A stretch of 64,000 nt of DNA from Corylus avellana (lineage: Eukaryota; Streptophyta; Magnoliopsida; Fagales; Betulaceae): the NCBI RefSeq assembly GCF_901000735.1, contig NC_081551.1:16954545-17018544 (forward strand). Direction: 5' to 3'. Below the pieces are notes generated by a model. It was given only the letters and a program-made list of their open reading frames with translations. It was not told where the DNA came from and made no database searches. The position numbers and the translations under genes were made by a program. How positions within the stretch are numbered: position 1 is the stretch's first letter; every line of letters begins with the position of its first letter. This document shows positions 11,301-22,916 of this stretch, one piece after another.

Positions 11301-11415
11301 TGATTTGATTCCCTTATTTATTGTTATCGATTTTTTAAGCCTTATTTATTTTGGAATGTTGGAGAATCAAATGATATTAATGCATTTTTTTAAAATTAAG
11401 TAGGGGGTCTTAATT

Positions 11416-12592
11416 TTTTTTTTTTTTTTTTTTTTTTTGGAAACAGAATCCATATCAGGCTCATTCATAGAAATTATAAGCATAAAACTCTTACAAGCAA
11501 CCATAACCGAAGTTACGGGGTTACAAACGTCACAGATGACGTATTACATTCCAGACCAAAAACAAATCCACTAACTTATGACTAATCTACATATTTAAAA
11601 ACAGATCTGTGCCAAACAAATTCAAATTAATGCATAGGTAGTGCTTATTTCTCAGAACTGAGGGTAGACAAACCCCCAACCGAAACTCTTCCTCTTCGAC
11701 CTGAAAGCCAGGATAACGTTCACATCCACAACTCAAATGTATGGACCATAGCAAATAACCTAGAGGGCATCACGCATGCAGATCGAGAGGGGACAGAGCC
11801 TTATTACAAGCAAAAAAAATAGGAAATAAAAGCGTACAAGGAAATAAAGGGACTAAAACAGAAATACAAACAGAATAAAACCAGAGAATCACACTAAGCG
11901 AGTAACGGCAACTGAAAGGAAGCCGATTGCGTGCTAGTCGAAAACCGACGCGGAAGGTAGCATTGGAGCTCATCGCGGGGAGACACGAGGAAAGACCCGA
12001 CAGTGGATAGTGGGTGGCAGAGCGGGCATGGAGGAGATTGGCGTCACACACAAAACAAACTGGGGGGGGCGGAGTTTGAGTGAATCCCCCAAAAGCATCA
12101 CCAACAAAGTATGACAAACAGGCAAGGCAACAAAAACAACACACCAAAATACACGTCAAAAGACAGACATAAAGGAAATGAAATAAAACAACTAGAAACA
12201 AAATAAATAAAAAAAGTAGTTGGAGAGAACCGAAATCAAACCACATCCGGAGAGACGGATCCAGTGCAAAAGGTGTGATGGGCACTTGCAGATTCGGGTA
12301 GCAAGGTAGTGGAGCACGTGTTGAGGTGGACCAGGCAACGGGCGGTCAATCGGGCAAGGACAACATGAACCGAAGCCAAACCCGACCCAGCAACAGGCGC
12401 GGCGGATGGAGAAGGGCGGAACATCGGCCTCCAAAAAAACCCTAAAATCAGAAAAGGGGCAGAGAGGGAGGGAGAAGAAGAAAACACCCAAAGAGCAAGG
12501 GACATCAAGTAAATAGGCTAGCTCTAGCGTGAGGGGAAGAAGACGATGAGGGGGAGGGGGAGAACAAGGAGCGTCTTGAGGGAGAGTTCTCC
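11416..12592 (-). mobile_element. 1.18-kb non-autonomous retroposon with 15-bp target duplication
   Basis: Flanks are TAGGGGGTCTTAATT (11401-11415) and TAGGGGGCCTTAATT (12593-12607), 14 of 15 identical. The T run at 11414-11438 is the poly(A) tail of a minus-strand retroposon. The 5' end (right side) is a C/T-rich, GC-rich leader like that of plant LINEs, and the 3' end resembles a LINE 3' UTR. No reverse transcriptase is present, so this looks like an internally deleted LINE or an independent non-autonomous family. Long frames on the minus strand (11770-12508) show no domain. Confidence 0.75.
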
Positions 12593-12658
12593 TAGGGGGC
12601 CTTAATTAAAGCATATATATTGATGGTAAATACGTATTTAATTTTTTTTTTTTTTTTT

Positions 12659-12960
12659 GGAAAAGTACACTTTACCCTCCCAAATTTTGGGACGATTTTC
12701 AATTCGACCACAAATGTTTCAATTTTTGCAATGCACCCCCCCAAACTTGCAAATTTTTTTCAATTCGACCAATTTCATCCAAAAATTCTCATATTGCCCA
12801 TAATTTTTTTTTATTTGTTATAAAAAAGTTTTTTTAAAAAATATTACGGCCACCCCTTTGGCCATCTGGCCATTTTTGCAACCCCCAATTTTTTATTTTA
12901 TTTTTATTTTTATTTTTTTATAATGGATTATTATTATTATTTTAATTGGGAGCCTTAGGA
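12659..12960. mobile_element. Half of a Mutator-like MITE (left terminus only)
   Basis: It begins GGAAAAGTACACTTTACCC, a terminus common in plant Mutator-like MITEs, followed by the usual 'cannot count' AT/C-rich text and a short GGCCACCCC core like that at 24836-25040. The right half is not found. Confidence 0.45.
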
Positions 12961-12978
12961 AGCGGCCTAACCCACTTA

Positions 12979-13664
12979 GAGCATCTCCAAGAGACCATGT
13001 AAACTAACTTTTTAGTTAAAATAGCATTTTTTTCTTCCTCCAGCAGTGCTGTAAAATAGCATTTTTGTCTAGAGATGCTACAGTTGTAGCATCTGTTACT
13101 ATTATTTAATTATATTTTCTCTTTCATTTAATTTTTTTAATCTTTTCTCTCTCCTCTCTCTTTCTCCCCTTCTCCCTCACGCTCCCTTCTCCTCCCTCAG
13201 CTCCTCCTCATCTCTTTTCTTTCCCTGTCCCTTCTCCCTCAACGCCTCATCTCTCTCCCTATCCCTGTAGGGCTGTTGCCCAATGGCCAAACAACCATGG
13301 AGCAGCGGCCGAGAGCTTTTCTGGGTTTCAATCTATCCAATTAGAACAATCGGCAAAAAAGAACGGTGCACAACCGGCAGCCAAAACTCGGCCACCCACG
13401 GAGTTTCGCCCGCCATACATCACCTTGATGGGTTTCAAGTGGTTCAATTTCTTCAAAATGATGGTTTTAGGTGGTTGAATACAGTTTGCGGTGAAGGAGA
13501 GAGAGAGAGAGGAGTGGAAAAAAAAAAAGATTAAAAATGATATTTAAATAAAGTAGACATCGTAAAATAGAAAATCTATTGGAGTTCATTGCGAAAATGT
13601 AGTAGTTAAACTAAAAAAGTGATATTTTGAGTAGCTAAACTACAATTTATTGGTGGAGATGCTC
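12979..13664. mobile_element. PIF/Harbinger-type MITE, 686 bp
   Basis: The termini are GAGCATCTCC and its inverse GGAGATGCTC. The left flank is TTA (12976-12978) and the right TTT, one off the 3-bp TTA/TAA target typical of the superfamily. The interior has a CT-rich block (13135-13270). No transposase is encoded. Confidence 0.7.
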
Positions 13665-14323
13665 TTTTAAGGGTTAACCCATATAAGTTATTCTCTCGGT
13701 ACAAATTACTCTTATTCATTATCTATCCCTGCTGGCTCCTACCAAATAAAGTAATGTAAAACGAACTTTGAATTGAAAAACGACAAAAGTTGTCAATTGT
13801 GATAGTGTAAACGGCATCGTTTACCTTTCTTCTCTTTCAATTTTCAATTTTGGACCAGAGTCCAGAAAGCCAAGACCACAAGTAAACGGAAGTCGTATTA
13901 CCGATTCGCCCCTGTCCATCAAAGCCCCAGGAAACGACGCCGTCTCGGATCTTCCCCGGCATGAGTCGCGTGACTTTGCCCTGACGAAACAAAACACCTT
14001 CCTCGAATTCTATCCAGAAATGTCAGCCTGTGAAAAAATAATAAAAAAGAAAGCTTTAAAATAAGGCAAATTATTTCGCACAGGAAACAGAGCTCTCATC
14101 TATACTCACACAACACACAAGCCCATACCAGAGCATAAATTATTTTTCAAATTTTTATTAAATTCCCCACTGATTATTTAATATTTTTCAAAATTTTAAT
14201 TGTTATTGCGTCGTCTTCAAGATTACGTGAACCGCCGTTTCAAGCCAAACCCACATTAGTCTCTGTCTGGTACTCAATAGAACATAGTGTTTTCACTCCA
14301 AAGCTTCCGTGCACTCTTCCTCC
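13665..14323 (+). promoter_or_regulatory. Upstream region of heme oxygenase 1
   Basis: This holds the promoter and 5' UTR of the gene starting at 14324. There is no other frame. A single AAACGACGCCGT motif lies near 13932. I cannot place the transcription start or a confident TATA box. Confidence 0.5.
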
Positions 14324-17300
14324 ATGGCTTCTCTGACCCCAATTTCACACTCACGCTCCTGTTTCACCAAACCCCACCTCCAAATACCGCCTCCTATAGC
14401 AAACCCTGGTTCCGGTTTCTCGCTCACGAAAAGTGGCCGACTTGGGTTTCGTCGTAGAGTGAATAAGATGCCTCTGAAGATGGCGGCGGTTGTGTCCGCG
14501 ACGACGGCGGAGACGCCCAGGAAGCGGTACCCTGGGGAGTCGAAGGGGTTCGTGGAGGAGATGAGGTTTGTGGCGATGAAGTTGCACACCAAAGATCAGG
14601 CGAAGGAGGGGGAGAAGGAGGTCAAGGAGCCGGAGGAGCGGCCCGTGGCCAAGTGGGCGCCCACTATTGATGGGTATTTGAGGTTCCTTGTCGACAGCAA
14701 GTTGGTCTACGACACGCTCGAAGGGATCGTCCAGGAGGCGGCTTTTCCTTCATGTGAGTCGGTTTTTAATTCCTTCTGTTTATTTTGGATGATATACTGA
14801 GTGCCCTTTTGGAATTTTTGGTGTTTGAATGGGTTTTGCCGTTTTGGATGTGGGATTGATTGCTTTGGGTGTGTCATTGTAAGATTTTGTTATGATCAAT
14901 TTCTCTTTTATTGATTTTGCATTTTTTTTTTTTCTGTACTTTTGGTGAGTGTTGTGGAAGTGGGGGAAATTTTTCTTTGATTTAGATGTTATTTAGCATT
15001 CAGCTTGTTGATTTGATGTTTGGATATGTATATCCTCGTGCACTGACCGGCATTGATGATACTCAGAGTGTGTGTCTTTGTATACGAGTCTGAGTTCAAT
15101 GTCTTCTTTTTTTTTTTTTTTTAATACTTCTGATAGGAAATGATGCTCAAATATACCAAAAGCATATGTTATTTAGCATTCAGCTGTGGTCTTACAAAAC
15201 CTACATGCTGATTTTTTTCCCAATGAATTCTTGATCTGATGATATCTAGGGCTCTCGGATGACCTTATAGTGAGAGGTCAAAGTTTTAAGCTATCATTAG
15301 GGCTGAGCGTCGGTCGGTAATGTCGGTTTCGGTAGAAAAATTTTATTTTTGCCTTTTGAACCGACAATGTCGGTAAAGTCAGTTATTTCACCAATTTATT
15401 CCGCCAAATTTTATTTTATTTCGCATTTCGAACCGAATGGTGGTCGGTAAAATCGGTGTTGATAATGTCGGTATGTGGAAATGTGGCAAATTTGTCGGTA
15501 AAGCGGTTCAGTTAAAAAACCTCTTCCGCCTACTGAACCGAAAAATTCGGAATAAAAAAAATCATGCCGCCTACTGTCCTCCATCTAGTCGGTAACGGTC
15601 GGTGTCGGTCGAAATCAGTCGAAAGTTGGTTGGAAGTTGGTGAGTCAGTAATTTGCTCAGCCCTAGCTATCATGCTAGGGTGGGATAGAGATCTAGTGTA
15701 GGTGTAGTTTAAAATACCTCAATTTTGAGAGCAACAATATCAGTCTTCGCCTTTTGGCCATCACCTAGATCAAATCATATGTACGCACAGATGCGTGCAG
15801 TTTTGTTGTGTGTTTATTCTTCACTAATGACAGAGCTAAAAGATTAAACATTGTGTGTTGTTGGTTATAGATGCCGAGTTCAGAAACACAGGATTAGAAA
15901 GGTCTGAAAAATTGGCTAAAGATTTGGAGTGGTTCAAGGAGCAAGGCCATACCATTCCTGAACCTTCTTCTCCTGGTGTGAACTATGCAGAATACTTGAA
16001 GGAATTATCAGAGAAGGATCCTCAAGCATTTCTTTGCCACTTCTACAATGTATATTTTGCCCACACTGCTGGTGGTCGCATGATTGGGAAAAAGGTAAAC
16101 AAAGATCATCTTGGAAAGTGTATAATATAACATACTTTGTCATGGCCTATGTCCTGAGGACTCAGGTCCACATGCTACTTGTGGGCGTGAGCTTATGTGC
16201 ACATTCTTTGATATGCAATTCTAGTTTTAAAGGGGCATCACTGAATTCTTCGAGCATCCTATTGCCTCTAATTGCCCCAAGTTATACTGATTTCTCCACA
16301 TAAAATAGCACGTTCCTCATTTTTACTTATTTTGGATATCTATAATAGAGATATTCATTGTAAGAAAGTAAATAGGGGACTTTTTAACGTATTACAAATG
16401 TGTTTTTCTCTTCCTTTGTTATACAAACTCGTCTACCTAGGTGTGTAGACACATCTGATGTGTGATGTTGAATGCAGGAACTTCCCACTTTCTAGAGCTC
16501 TAAATTTTCTGTTCTTGTGCATATAATTTGTGGTTTTGTTTAGGCTAACTTTTTTTTAGCTGTCATGAAGTATGAGTTCATTGTTTAACTAAATTTTTTT
16601 CGTAGCTGCACATTCACCTAGTAAATGTGAACGTTACGAATGTACTTTTCAAGTGAAATGGTTACCTTTTTTTTTTCTCGGACCAAGTGAGATGTTAGTA
16701 ACATGTAGGGTCATGTCTCTTATCTGATTCTGAAAATGCACCCTTTGTTTGAAGCAAAGATTTGAGAATAAAGAGGGAAGCAATTCATTGAATACCATTT
16801 TCTGGGGTCCTTTCAGCAATTTACAGCTGATAGCATCTAAGTGAAAACCCAACATCACCCTTTCCTCTGTTTCTGTTCAATGCTACCTTTTTATTTATTT
16901 TTTATTTTTTCTGTTTTTGGAAATGATTTGATGCCTTAGATAGCATTCGTATTTTTTCTTTTGTTAAGAAATATGAAGATTGGAGAATAAGAGGAGTGGA
17001 TCAGGTCTATTAAGAGTGATCCCAGCTAACGATTGGCATTCTATTTTAGGTTGAGGTATCTAAATCAAGTTTCTTTCTTTATTACTCTAATTCAGGTAGC
17101 AGAAAAGATACTCAACAAGAAGGAGTTGGAATTCTACAAATGGGACAGTGACCTTTCCAAACTGTTGCAGAATGTGAGGGAGAAGTTGAATAAAGTCGCT
17201 GAGGTATTTTCTTGCTACCCTTTACATTACAAATCTTTTATGGTCATACCTCCTTTGCTTTTTTGTTTTTTCTCCCCCTCCTCAAGCTCCTGTGGGATCT

Positions 17301-17560
17301 GGGCAGTAAATCGTAAATACTAATACAACTCTTTTTTTAATGAAACCAATTACAACTAACATTCCTCTGGTTGGGGAAAATCACAAATTACTGTCTTTTT
17401 GAAACCATCACTACACGTCGTCGTAGTTAGGATTAAAATGAACTTATTCGTGTGTGGGTTTTCTCAGGGCTGGACTAGAGAGGAGAAGAATCATTGTTTG
17501 GAAGAAACCGAAAAATCATTCAAGCACTCTGGAGAGATTCTCCGTCTAATATTGTCATGA
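14324..17560 (+). CDS. HO1: Heme oxygenase 1, chloroplast (HY1/HO1 type)
   Basis: It opens heme to biliverdin IXalpha in the plastid stroma, using ferredoxin, as the first committed step to the phytochrome chromophore. Exons: 14324-14753, 15871-16094, 17096-17203 and 17468-17560, all with GT-AG borders and matching phase, giving 284 residues against about 282 in Arabidopsis HY1. Residues 1 to about 55 are a Ser/Arg-rich, acid-poor transit peptide. [13 protein letters not shown] (His about 88) carries the likely proximal heme ligand, and [18 protein letters not shown] (about 196-214) is the plant heme oxygenase signature. The end, [11 protein letters not shown], is typical of the family. A GTG five codons upstream is in frame, but the ATG at 14324 fits plant starts. 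The first intron contains a hAT MITE (15298-15665). The HO1 clade is preferred over HO2 because the His ligand is present. Confidence 0.96.
15298..15665. mobile_element. hAT MITE, 368 bp, in heme oxygenase intron 1
   Basis: It has perfect 11-bp terminal inverted repeats, TAGGGCTGAGC, and a perfect 8-bp target duplication, GCTATCAT (15290-15297 and 15666-15673). The interior is rich in GTCGGT and CGGTAA repeats. It sits well away from both splice sites. Confidence 0.92.
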
Positions 17561-18173
17561 TACTCTGGAAAAATCAGTCAAGTACTCTGGGGAGAAGGAC
17601 CATTGTGCAGGCAATGATGCAACCCTAGAAGATTTCTGTATATATTCAAAATGTTGTATTTTTCTTTCTAATTTTAATTGTCTGTGAAGACTTGAACTCA
17701 CTGTTCTTGCAGCCATTTTACATATAGTTTTTCTTTTACGATATTGAATGCTAAACATCTCAAATTTTCTTTCCAAAAGTTGGTTTCCAAATAATGTGTT
17801 ACCATCCCATGAGTTGGTAACACACTTCTCAAAATAGTAAATTTCATTTGAGAAACTAACTTTTAAGAAGAAAATTGTCCGTCCTCCTACTTCGTTGCCT
17901 CACACAAGTTTTCCTTCTAAAGTATTGTCCTCATAACGTCATTAACCTATCGTCTTGTTATTTAAGCCAAAAGAAATCGTAATTTTTAAGAAAAGAAACT
18001 TGGACAATACTTGTAACCTTAAAATAACAATTGTTTAAGCTTGGGGCTCAATGTGTAAAGCATATCTTCCTAAGAAGTTTAGTTTGGAGGTTTATTTTAA
18101 ATGAACGGTTTAAATTGTGACAATAAAGTTTTTTTGGGTCACTCCTAAACCACCCTTTATGGGTATCTCAAAA

Positions 18174-18243
18174 AAGCAACTTTTTTTCTTTTAAAGAAAA
18201 AAAGCAACTTTTCTTCTTTTAAAGAAAAAAAGCAACTTTTTTT
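18174..18243. repeat. 28-bp tandem repeat, about 2.5 copies
   Basis: The unit is built on AAAGAAAAAAAGCAACTTTT, repeated with small differences. Confidence 0.75.
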
Positions 18244-18321
18244 ATTTTTTTTGGGGCTTTGTTGTCATGATCAGGACCATTCATTGGGTGTGTTATTTTT
18301 AAACGTGATACACCTAATGAC

Positions 18322-18592
18322 CACATTGCATGCCAAATCAACTATTGGATCTATTTTTTATTTAATGAAGATTAATCGAAAGGTTAGTTGGAAGTGCTAC
18401 GTCAGCTTTGTTGCATAAAATGTTAGATAGAATTATAGTATTTGGTAATGCTAAATATTATATTTGTATTCACATTGCACTCCAAATCAACCATTGGATC
18501 TATTTTTTATTTAATGAAGATTACTCGAAAGGTTAGTTGAAAGCGCTACGTTAGCCTCGTTGCATAAAATGTTATATAGAATTATAGTATTT
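18322..18592. repeat. Direct duplication of 122 bp, period 149
   Basis: 18322-18443 and 18471-18592 are near copies, both starting CACATTGCA and ending ATAGTATTT. The differences are scattered point changes. Confidence 0.8.
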
Positions 18593-18975
18593 ATCATTTC
18601 TCATTTACAGTACATATCCAGCTAGCCTCTCTAAAGAGTTAACAAGAAGCTGTAATATTTGTTAATTCCAGATAAAAACTTCCAACATATTTAATAATTT
18701 TGGCTGTTTTCTCTTTCTTTTTTATTCATTACTAAAATAATACAAGGAAAATTTGTATATAAGAGCCAGACAAGAAGGAACAAACATTCAAAGTTCATCG
18801 ACTGCAAAAACATAGCAGAGTTTCAATTCGGAATAAGTCCAATAATGGCAGCCAGGAATTTAACATCAAGTCTCAACATTCATGAACGTGTATAAAAGTA
18901 TATTGACGTTCAGAAAAAGAAGAAAAACTGGTGAAACATAATACGAATCACTGAAGCCAAAAATTTTGCAAACTT

Positions 18976-21900
18976 CTATTCATCAAAGGTGCTCATGAAC
19001 CCACCAAGAAAGCCAGCTCCATTACAATTCCCACACAAAATATCCCTTTTACCTCTGCAAGAAAACATATACATATTATAAAACAGGAGTCCAGATGAGA
19101 GAAATCTACCATCAATCCCCATAGAATTCAGGGCAAGGCAGAAATAAATGCATGTCTGATCATGGATTCAAGACAAAACCATCTCAATCCCCTTATAATT
19201 CAAGCCAGCTCCATTACTATTAGTGCATTTCACTTGCACTCTGTCTATGAGAGTATTCTCAAGACGTCAAAAAAAACATTTTGACATTGATACTGTAATA
19301 TGTGCATGATAACAGATAACCAGGTCCATACAAGCCTATTTTCCTGTCTGTTAGTCAGCCAAAAATAGAAAGGTAGATTTTTTTTATTAAAAAATAAATA
19401 AATTCTAAGGGCCTGTTTGGGTGTGCGTTTGAGGGGCCTAAAAGTGCGTTTAACACTCAAAAAAATCCGTTTGAAGAAAAAAGTACTTGTTTAGTAAAAA
19501 AAATTGAAAGCGCTTTTAAGAGTCCAAAAAGTCTAAGAATTGCCAAAATGCACTTTTGGCAAAAGCTTAAAAATGAAGCTTTTGCCAAGAAGCGTTTGTT
19601 GACTTAAAAACTCTATTTCTCAAACACAATTCCAAACATACTCTAAATATACTTTAATAAATAAGGAAAATATCAAAACATATCTAGGAAACAGTTACCC
19701 AAAAACTCCAAATATTGTCTTAGTTTTGATTTGTGTCGCTTCATATTTCAGCACATTCGATATCTCAGCCAATGATGGGGAAAACAACAAATTGCTCTGG
19801 TTTCTCTATGGTGATGATGATAGAAATGATGCACACAAGGACATGATGATGATGATGAAGGGACATTTTAACTTGGATACCTGCAGAGCCAGCATAATCC
19901 ACCAGCTTTGAACTGTCCATTGAAGTGGTCTACAGAATTAACTCCACTACCCTTGCATTGACCACACGAAATGGCACCTGGTACAGGAAGATAAATACTG
20001 ATCTGAAATTTACCTATTTGTGGTATTAAAATATACTGAAAAGCCAAGAACTTAGAAGTTATTCTTTGCAGAAAGTACATGTATATACACTATTTGACAT
20101 ACAGAAAATATAATTTGGTAAAGAAGAAAGTACTTTTTGGGCCAGTTAGACAGAAGGTTTAGGCAAATCTAACCAACTAAAAGGTTTAACAGAAGGTGGC
20201 AAATGCACTAAAGAAATATGACTAACCAACATGGACTCTTCACAACAATCTTAAAGCTAGGAAGTTGTAAGCAGTCTGGCAAACATAAAGGACACAAGAA
20301 GTACAGAGACCATTTTAACAAGCAACCTGATTGATATATATATATAATTTCAGCAACAAAGTTCCACACCTAGCCCCAAATATGTTATGAAAGTAGTTGC
20401 TATATAGACCGAGAAGTTTAAAAGCAGCCTGCGAAAAATATAAGCAAACTGCATACAAGAAATCTACTAGCATCACGCAAGAAGCAAGAACACTAATTTT
20501 TGAAGTATTTAGTTTGTGGGTTGGGAGCAAATCATAGTACTTCTGAGAGAACATCTTCTTAGAGTGGAAGAAGAGAACAACCATTTGTCGTCTGCTGCTA
20601 CAATCAAGGTACAAAAAGTCTAGATATCGCTAGACATGGTTCACCTTTTTTTACCATAGCATCACATAATCATCAACATGATTGGCTAGACATTTGATGA
20701 AGGAAGAAAAGATGAGGCCCAATTACTCTTCTTTAGCATATAGTGTTATGTATTTGGGTCTTATCCCAACCATGTCACTAAATCCTCTTAGAGTTAGCAT
20801 CACAAAGTGCGTTATGAGCAAATTTCAGCACAAAAACAAAGATATCTCATCATAAACTAAAATATAAGACTGAAATGAAAAGTAGCAGTTCACAAGCGTA
20901 CCATTTCCATCACAATCAGAACAGACTATGCTACTTGGTTTGGCGCTCTGATTATTTTCCGCAGCCTGTTAATCCAAGACCAAAGTGAATTTCAATTGCA
21001 AAGAAGTTCGAAGGAAAAAGTAAAGTCTTCAAACAATGATGCAATTTCAACTCAAATCTCCTTGCCTTAAAACACCTTTACCCAGAACCATATCACTCTT
21101 TCTAGGGTGCAATCACAGATCTTAGTTATCCTCAATTCTCCTACCCTTGACAAACGCTGTTTGGATACCAACCAAGCAAGGGAGAACAATCTTCATCTGG
21201 TTATCTGCTGTAATACCTTCACTTTTAGTTCTATCTTTCCCATTACTGCTTATCCATTACAATATTCATTTATGCTCGTCTTATGGGCATTATTTACTTA
21301 TCTCTACACCATTGGTCCATAGCGTGGTGAATCTCTAATCTATTCAAGATATCTTCCCTTCAATTTATTATGAACAAATTTGAACATGTTGCAAAGCATT
21401 TCTACACTTAGTTTGTCCTTTTCAGTTCCCTCTTATCTCATATATGCCAAATCCAAGATAACAAAAAATGACTACTCTACATAACAGCTATTCCCAAAAC
21501 CCCAAAACCTTAAGTTCTATGTTCCTACTCCTAACTTGGCATCTACAGGTGATTTAAAAACAAACAAACCAACAATAAATAAAAATCAAATTTGGGCTTG
21601 AACCCATTATAAGAAAAGTGAAAGTTCAGCCAAACAGGGCAATATAGAGCACATGCCTATATTGGCCAATTCTCACTTACCTTAACCTCCAAAGATTGAA
21701 ATTTAGCAGTCTGAGACTTCTGAAACGCTTCATTTACCCAAAGAACCTTCCGACCAACCGAATTGCCAATAACTATCCCTACAAACAAAGCGCAAAAAAA
21801 AAACCCATCAAATGTTCATCAAAGAAAGAAGAAAAGGCAAGAAATATCACATCTACAATAACAAAACATCCAAAATTAAAGCCGAAAACTTGTGGAAAAA

Positions 21901-21994
21901 AGAGAGAGAGAAAATAATACATAATAAAGACTATACCTGGTTTGTTAGGGGACTGAAAGGAACAAAAAGGCGTGACACATAAAGAGTTGGCCAT
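18976..21994 (-). CDS. BSD2: BSD2, chloroplast DnaJ-type zinc-finger chaperone for Rubisco assembly
   Basis: Known role: it binds the folded Rubisco large subunit octamer in the stroma before small subunits join. Exons on the minus strand: 21994-21937, 21778-21681, 20965-20902, 19977-19881 and 19054-18976, all GT-AG and phase-consistent, giving 131 residues (Arabidopsis about 136). Residues 1 to about 52 are the transit peptide (MANSLCVTPFCSFQSP...). The mature part has the four zinc-binding Cys pairs of a DnaJ Cys-rich domain without a J domain: CSDCDGNG (67-74), CGQCKGSG (78-85), CWLCRG (102-107) and CGNCNGAG (113-120). The end, GGFMSTFDE, is diagnostic of BSD2. It is transcribed away from the unknown gene that starts near 22.2 kb. 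The related PSA2/LQY1 proteins are less likely given the C-terminus. Confidence 0.93.
19409..19645. mobile_element. Degenerate hAT-like MITE in BSD2 intron 4
   Basis: The left end GGGCCTGTTTGGGTGTGCG and the near-inverse CCAAACATAC on the right are typical of an old plant hAT MITE class. The interior is an imperfect inverted repeat around GCTTTTGCCAA. No clear target duplication. Confidence 0.5.
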
Positions 21995-22260
21995 TCACAG
22001 AGGTTTCCCAATTCCTATATAGTTATATCGTCTTTTACAAGAAAAGCTGGCAGACAAAGGGCTGAGCTTCAAGACTGAAGTGTCTGTCTGTGTGCGCTTC
22101 AAAGGAGAACAAGATAAGGCCCCCCTTGGGCTTGGGTGATTTATCCTATTCAAATTCCTACGTGTCGTTTCTTTCTTCGGTAAGTAATTCCTACGCGTCG
22201 TTTGTAGTACTTTTATACAGAAAAGAAGAGGACAAAAGTAAACTCGATTTCCACGTCAGC
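21995..22260. promoter_or_regulatory. Shared divergent promoter region of BSD2 and the unknown gene
   Basis: Only a few hundred bases separate the BSD2 start codon (21994, minus) from the 5' UTR of the plus-strand gene (somewhere near 22.2-22.3 kb). Minus-strand ACTATATAGG (about 22014-22026) could be a TATA box for BSD2. The 20-base block AATTCCTACGYGTCGTTT occurs twice in direct orientation (about 22157 and 22187). Confidence 0.55.
22176..22256 (+). repeat. Promoter segment shared with the DUF3119 gene
   Basis: AGTAATTCCTACGCG... through GTAAACTCGATTTCCAC is alignable, with gaps, to 39357-39425, which lies just upstream of the DUF3119 gene. Both copies are on the plus strand just before a plus-strand gene. 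Confidence 0.6.
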
Positions 22261-22916
22261 CAGTTGCGTCAAAACACCCCCAAAATTTCATTTGTGAAAC
22301 CCTCCACCCAAAATTCGCCCTCCCGTGCGACGCCTCCTCCACCCCTTCACCGCCAACCACCGGACACCAACCATTCGAAGCCGCAACCGAGCAGTCCAGG
22401 TACGCCGCAGACAATTGGTAAGTGAACTCTCTCCATCTCTCATTGCTAATTTTTAGTTACTCTGTTCAATATATTCTCTTTACCAGCAACAGAGAGATTC
22501 CAAAGTTATTGGAAATCATCCCAAAACTTTCACCCAATATTGGTAAAAGGATTTTAGGAAATCAAAATTTTGAAACTTTTCCTCGGGTTAGTGATTGGGT
22601 ATTGCTGGGTTTGTTGTGAGATATTGATTATAGTAGTAAAATATTGAACTTTTTGATGATTGGTTTCTTGTATGATTTTTAGGAAGTTTGGGCATTCTAT
22701 CTGTTTGATGAAATGTATTATTGGGCATAAAAGTCTGGTTTGAACATAAAATCTGCTATTAGAAGTTCAAAACATACTTTGCTCTTATATAGAACTCCAG
22801 GGATGAACTCACTAAGAACATCAAATAGGCCTATGTATACTCTTAAGCCAGCCGATAAAAACTCAAAGTTCATTTGAACAAATCTGTGACTGCAGTCTGA
22901 ATTTCACCTTAGAATT

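Larger units (their letters stand above)
17561..18975. other. Spacer between heme oxygenase 1 and BSD2 (tail-to-tail)
   Basis: It contains the 3' UTRs of the two converging genes and two small tandem repeats (listed). No further gene is seen. Confidence 0.6.

Noticed and set aside
11770..12508. Long minus-strand frames (up to 171 codons)
   Set aside because: They lie wholly inside the retroposon bounded by a 15-bp duplication, overlap in different frames, and show only low-complexity hydrophobic or Pro/Arg-rich sequence.
13283..13534. 83-codon plus-strand frame
   Set aside because: Inside a Harbinger MITE, no domain, no conservation expected.
14351..14592. Minus-strand frames opposite heme oxygenase exon 1
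   Set aside because: Shadows of the high-GC coding exon on the other strand.
22090..22425. 111-codon frame before the unknown gene
   Set aside because: Overlaps the proposed 5' UTR and promoter, Ser/Pro low complexity, and crosses a strong splice donor at 22418.
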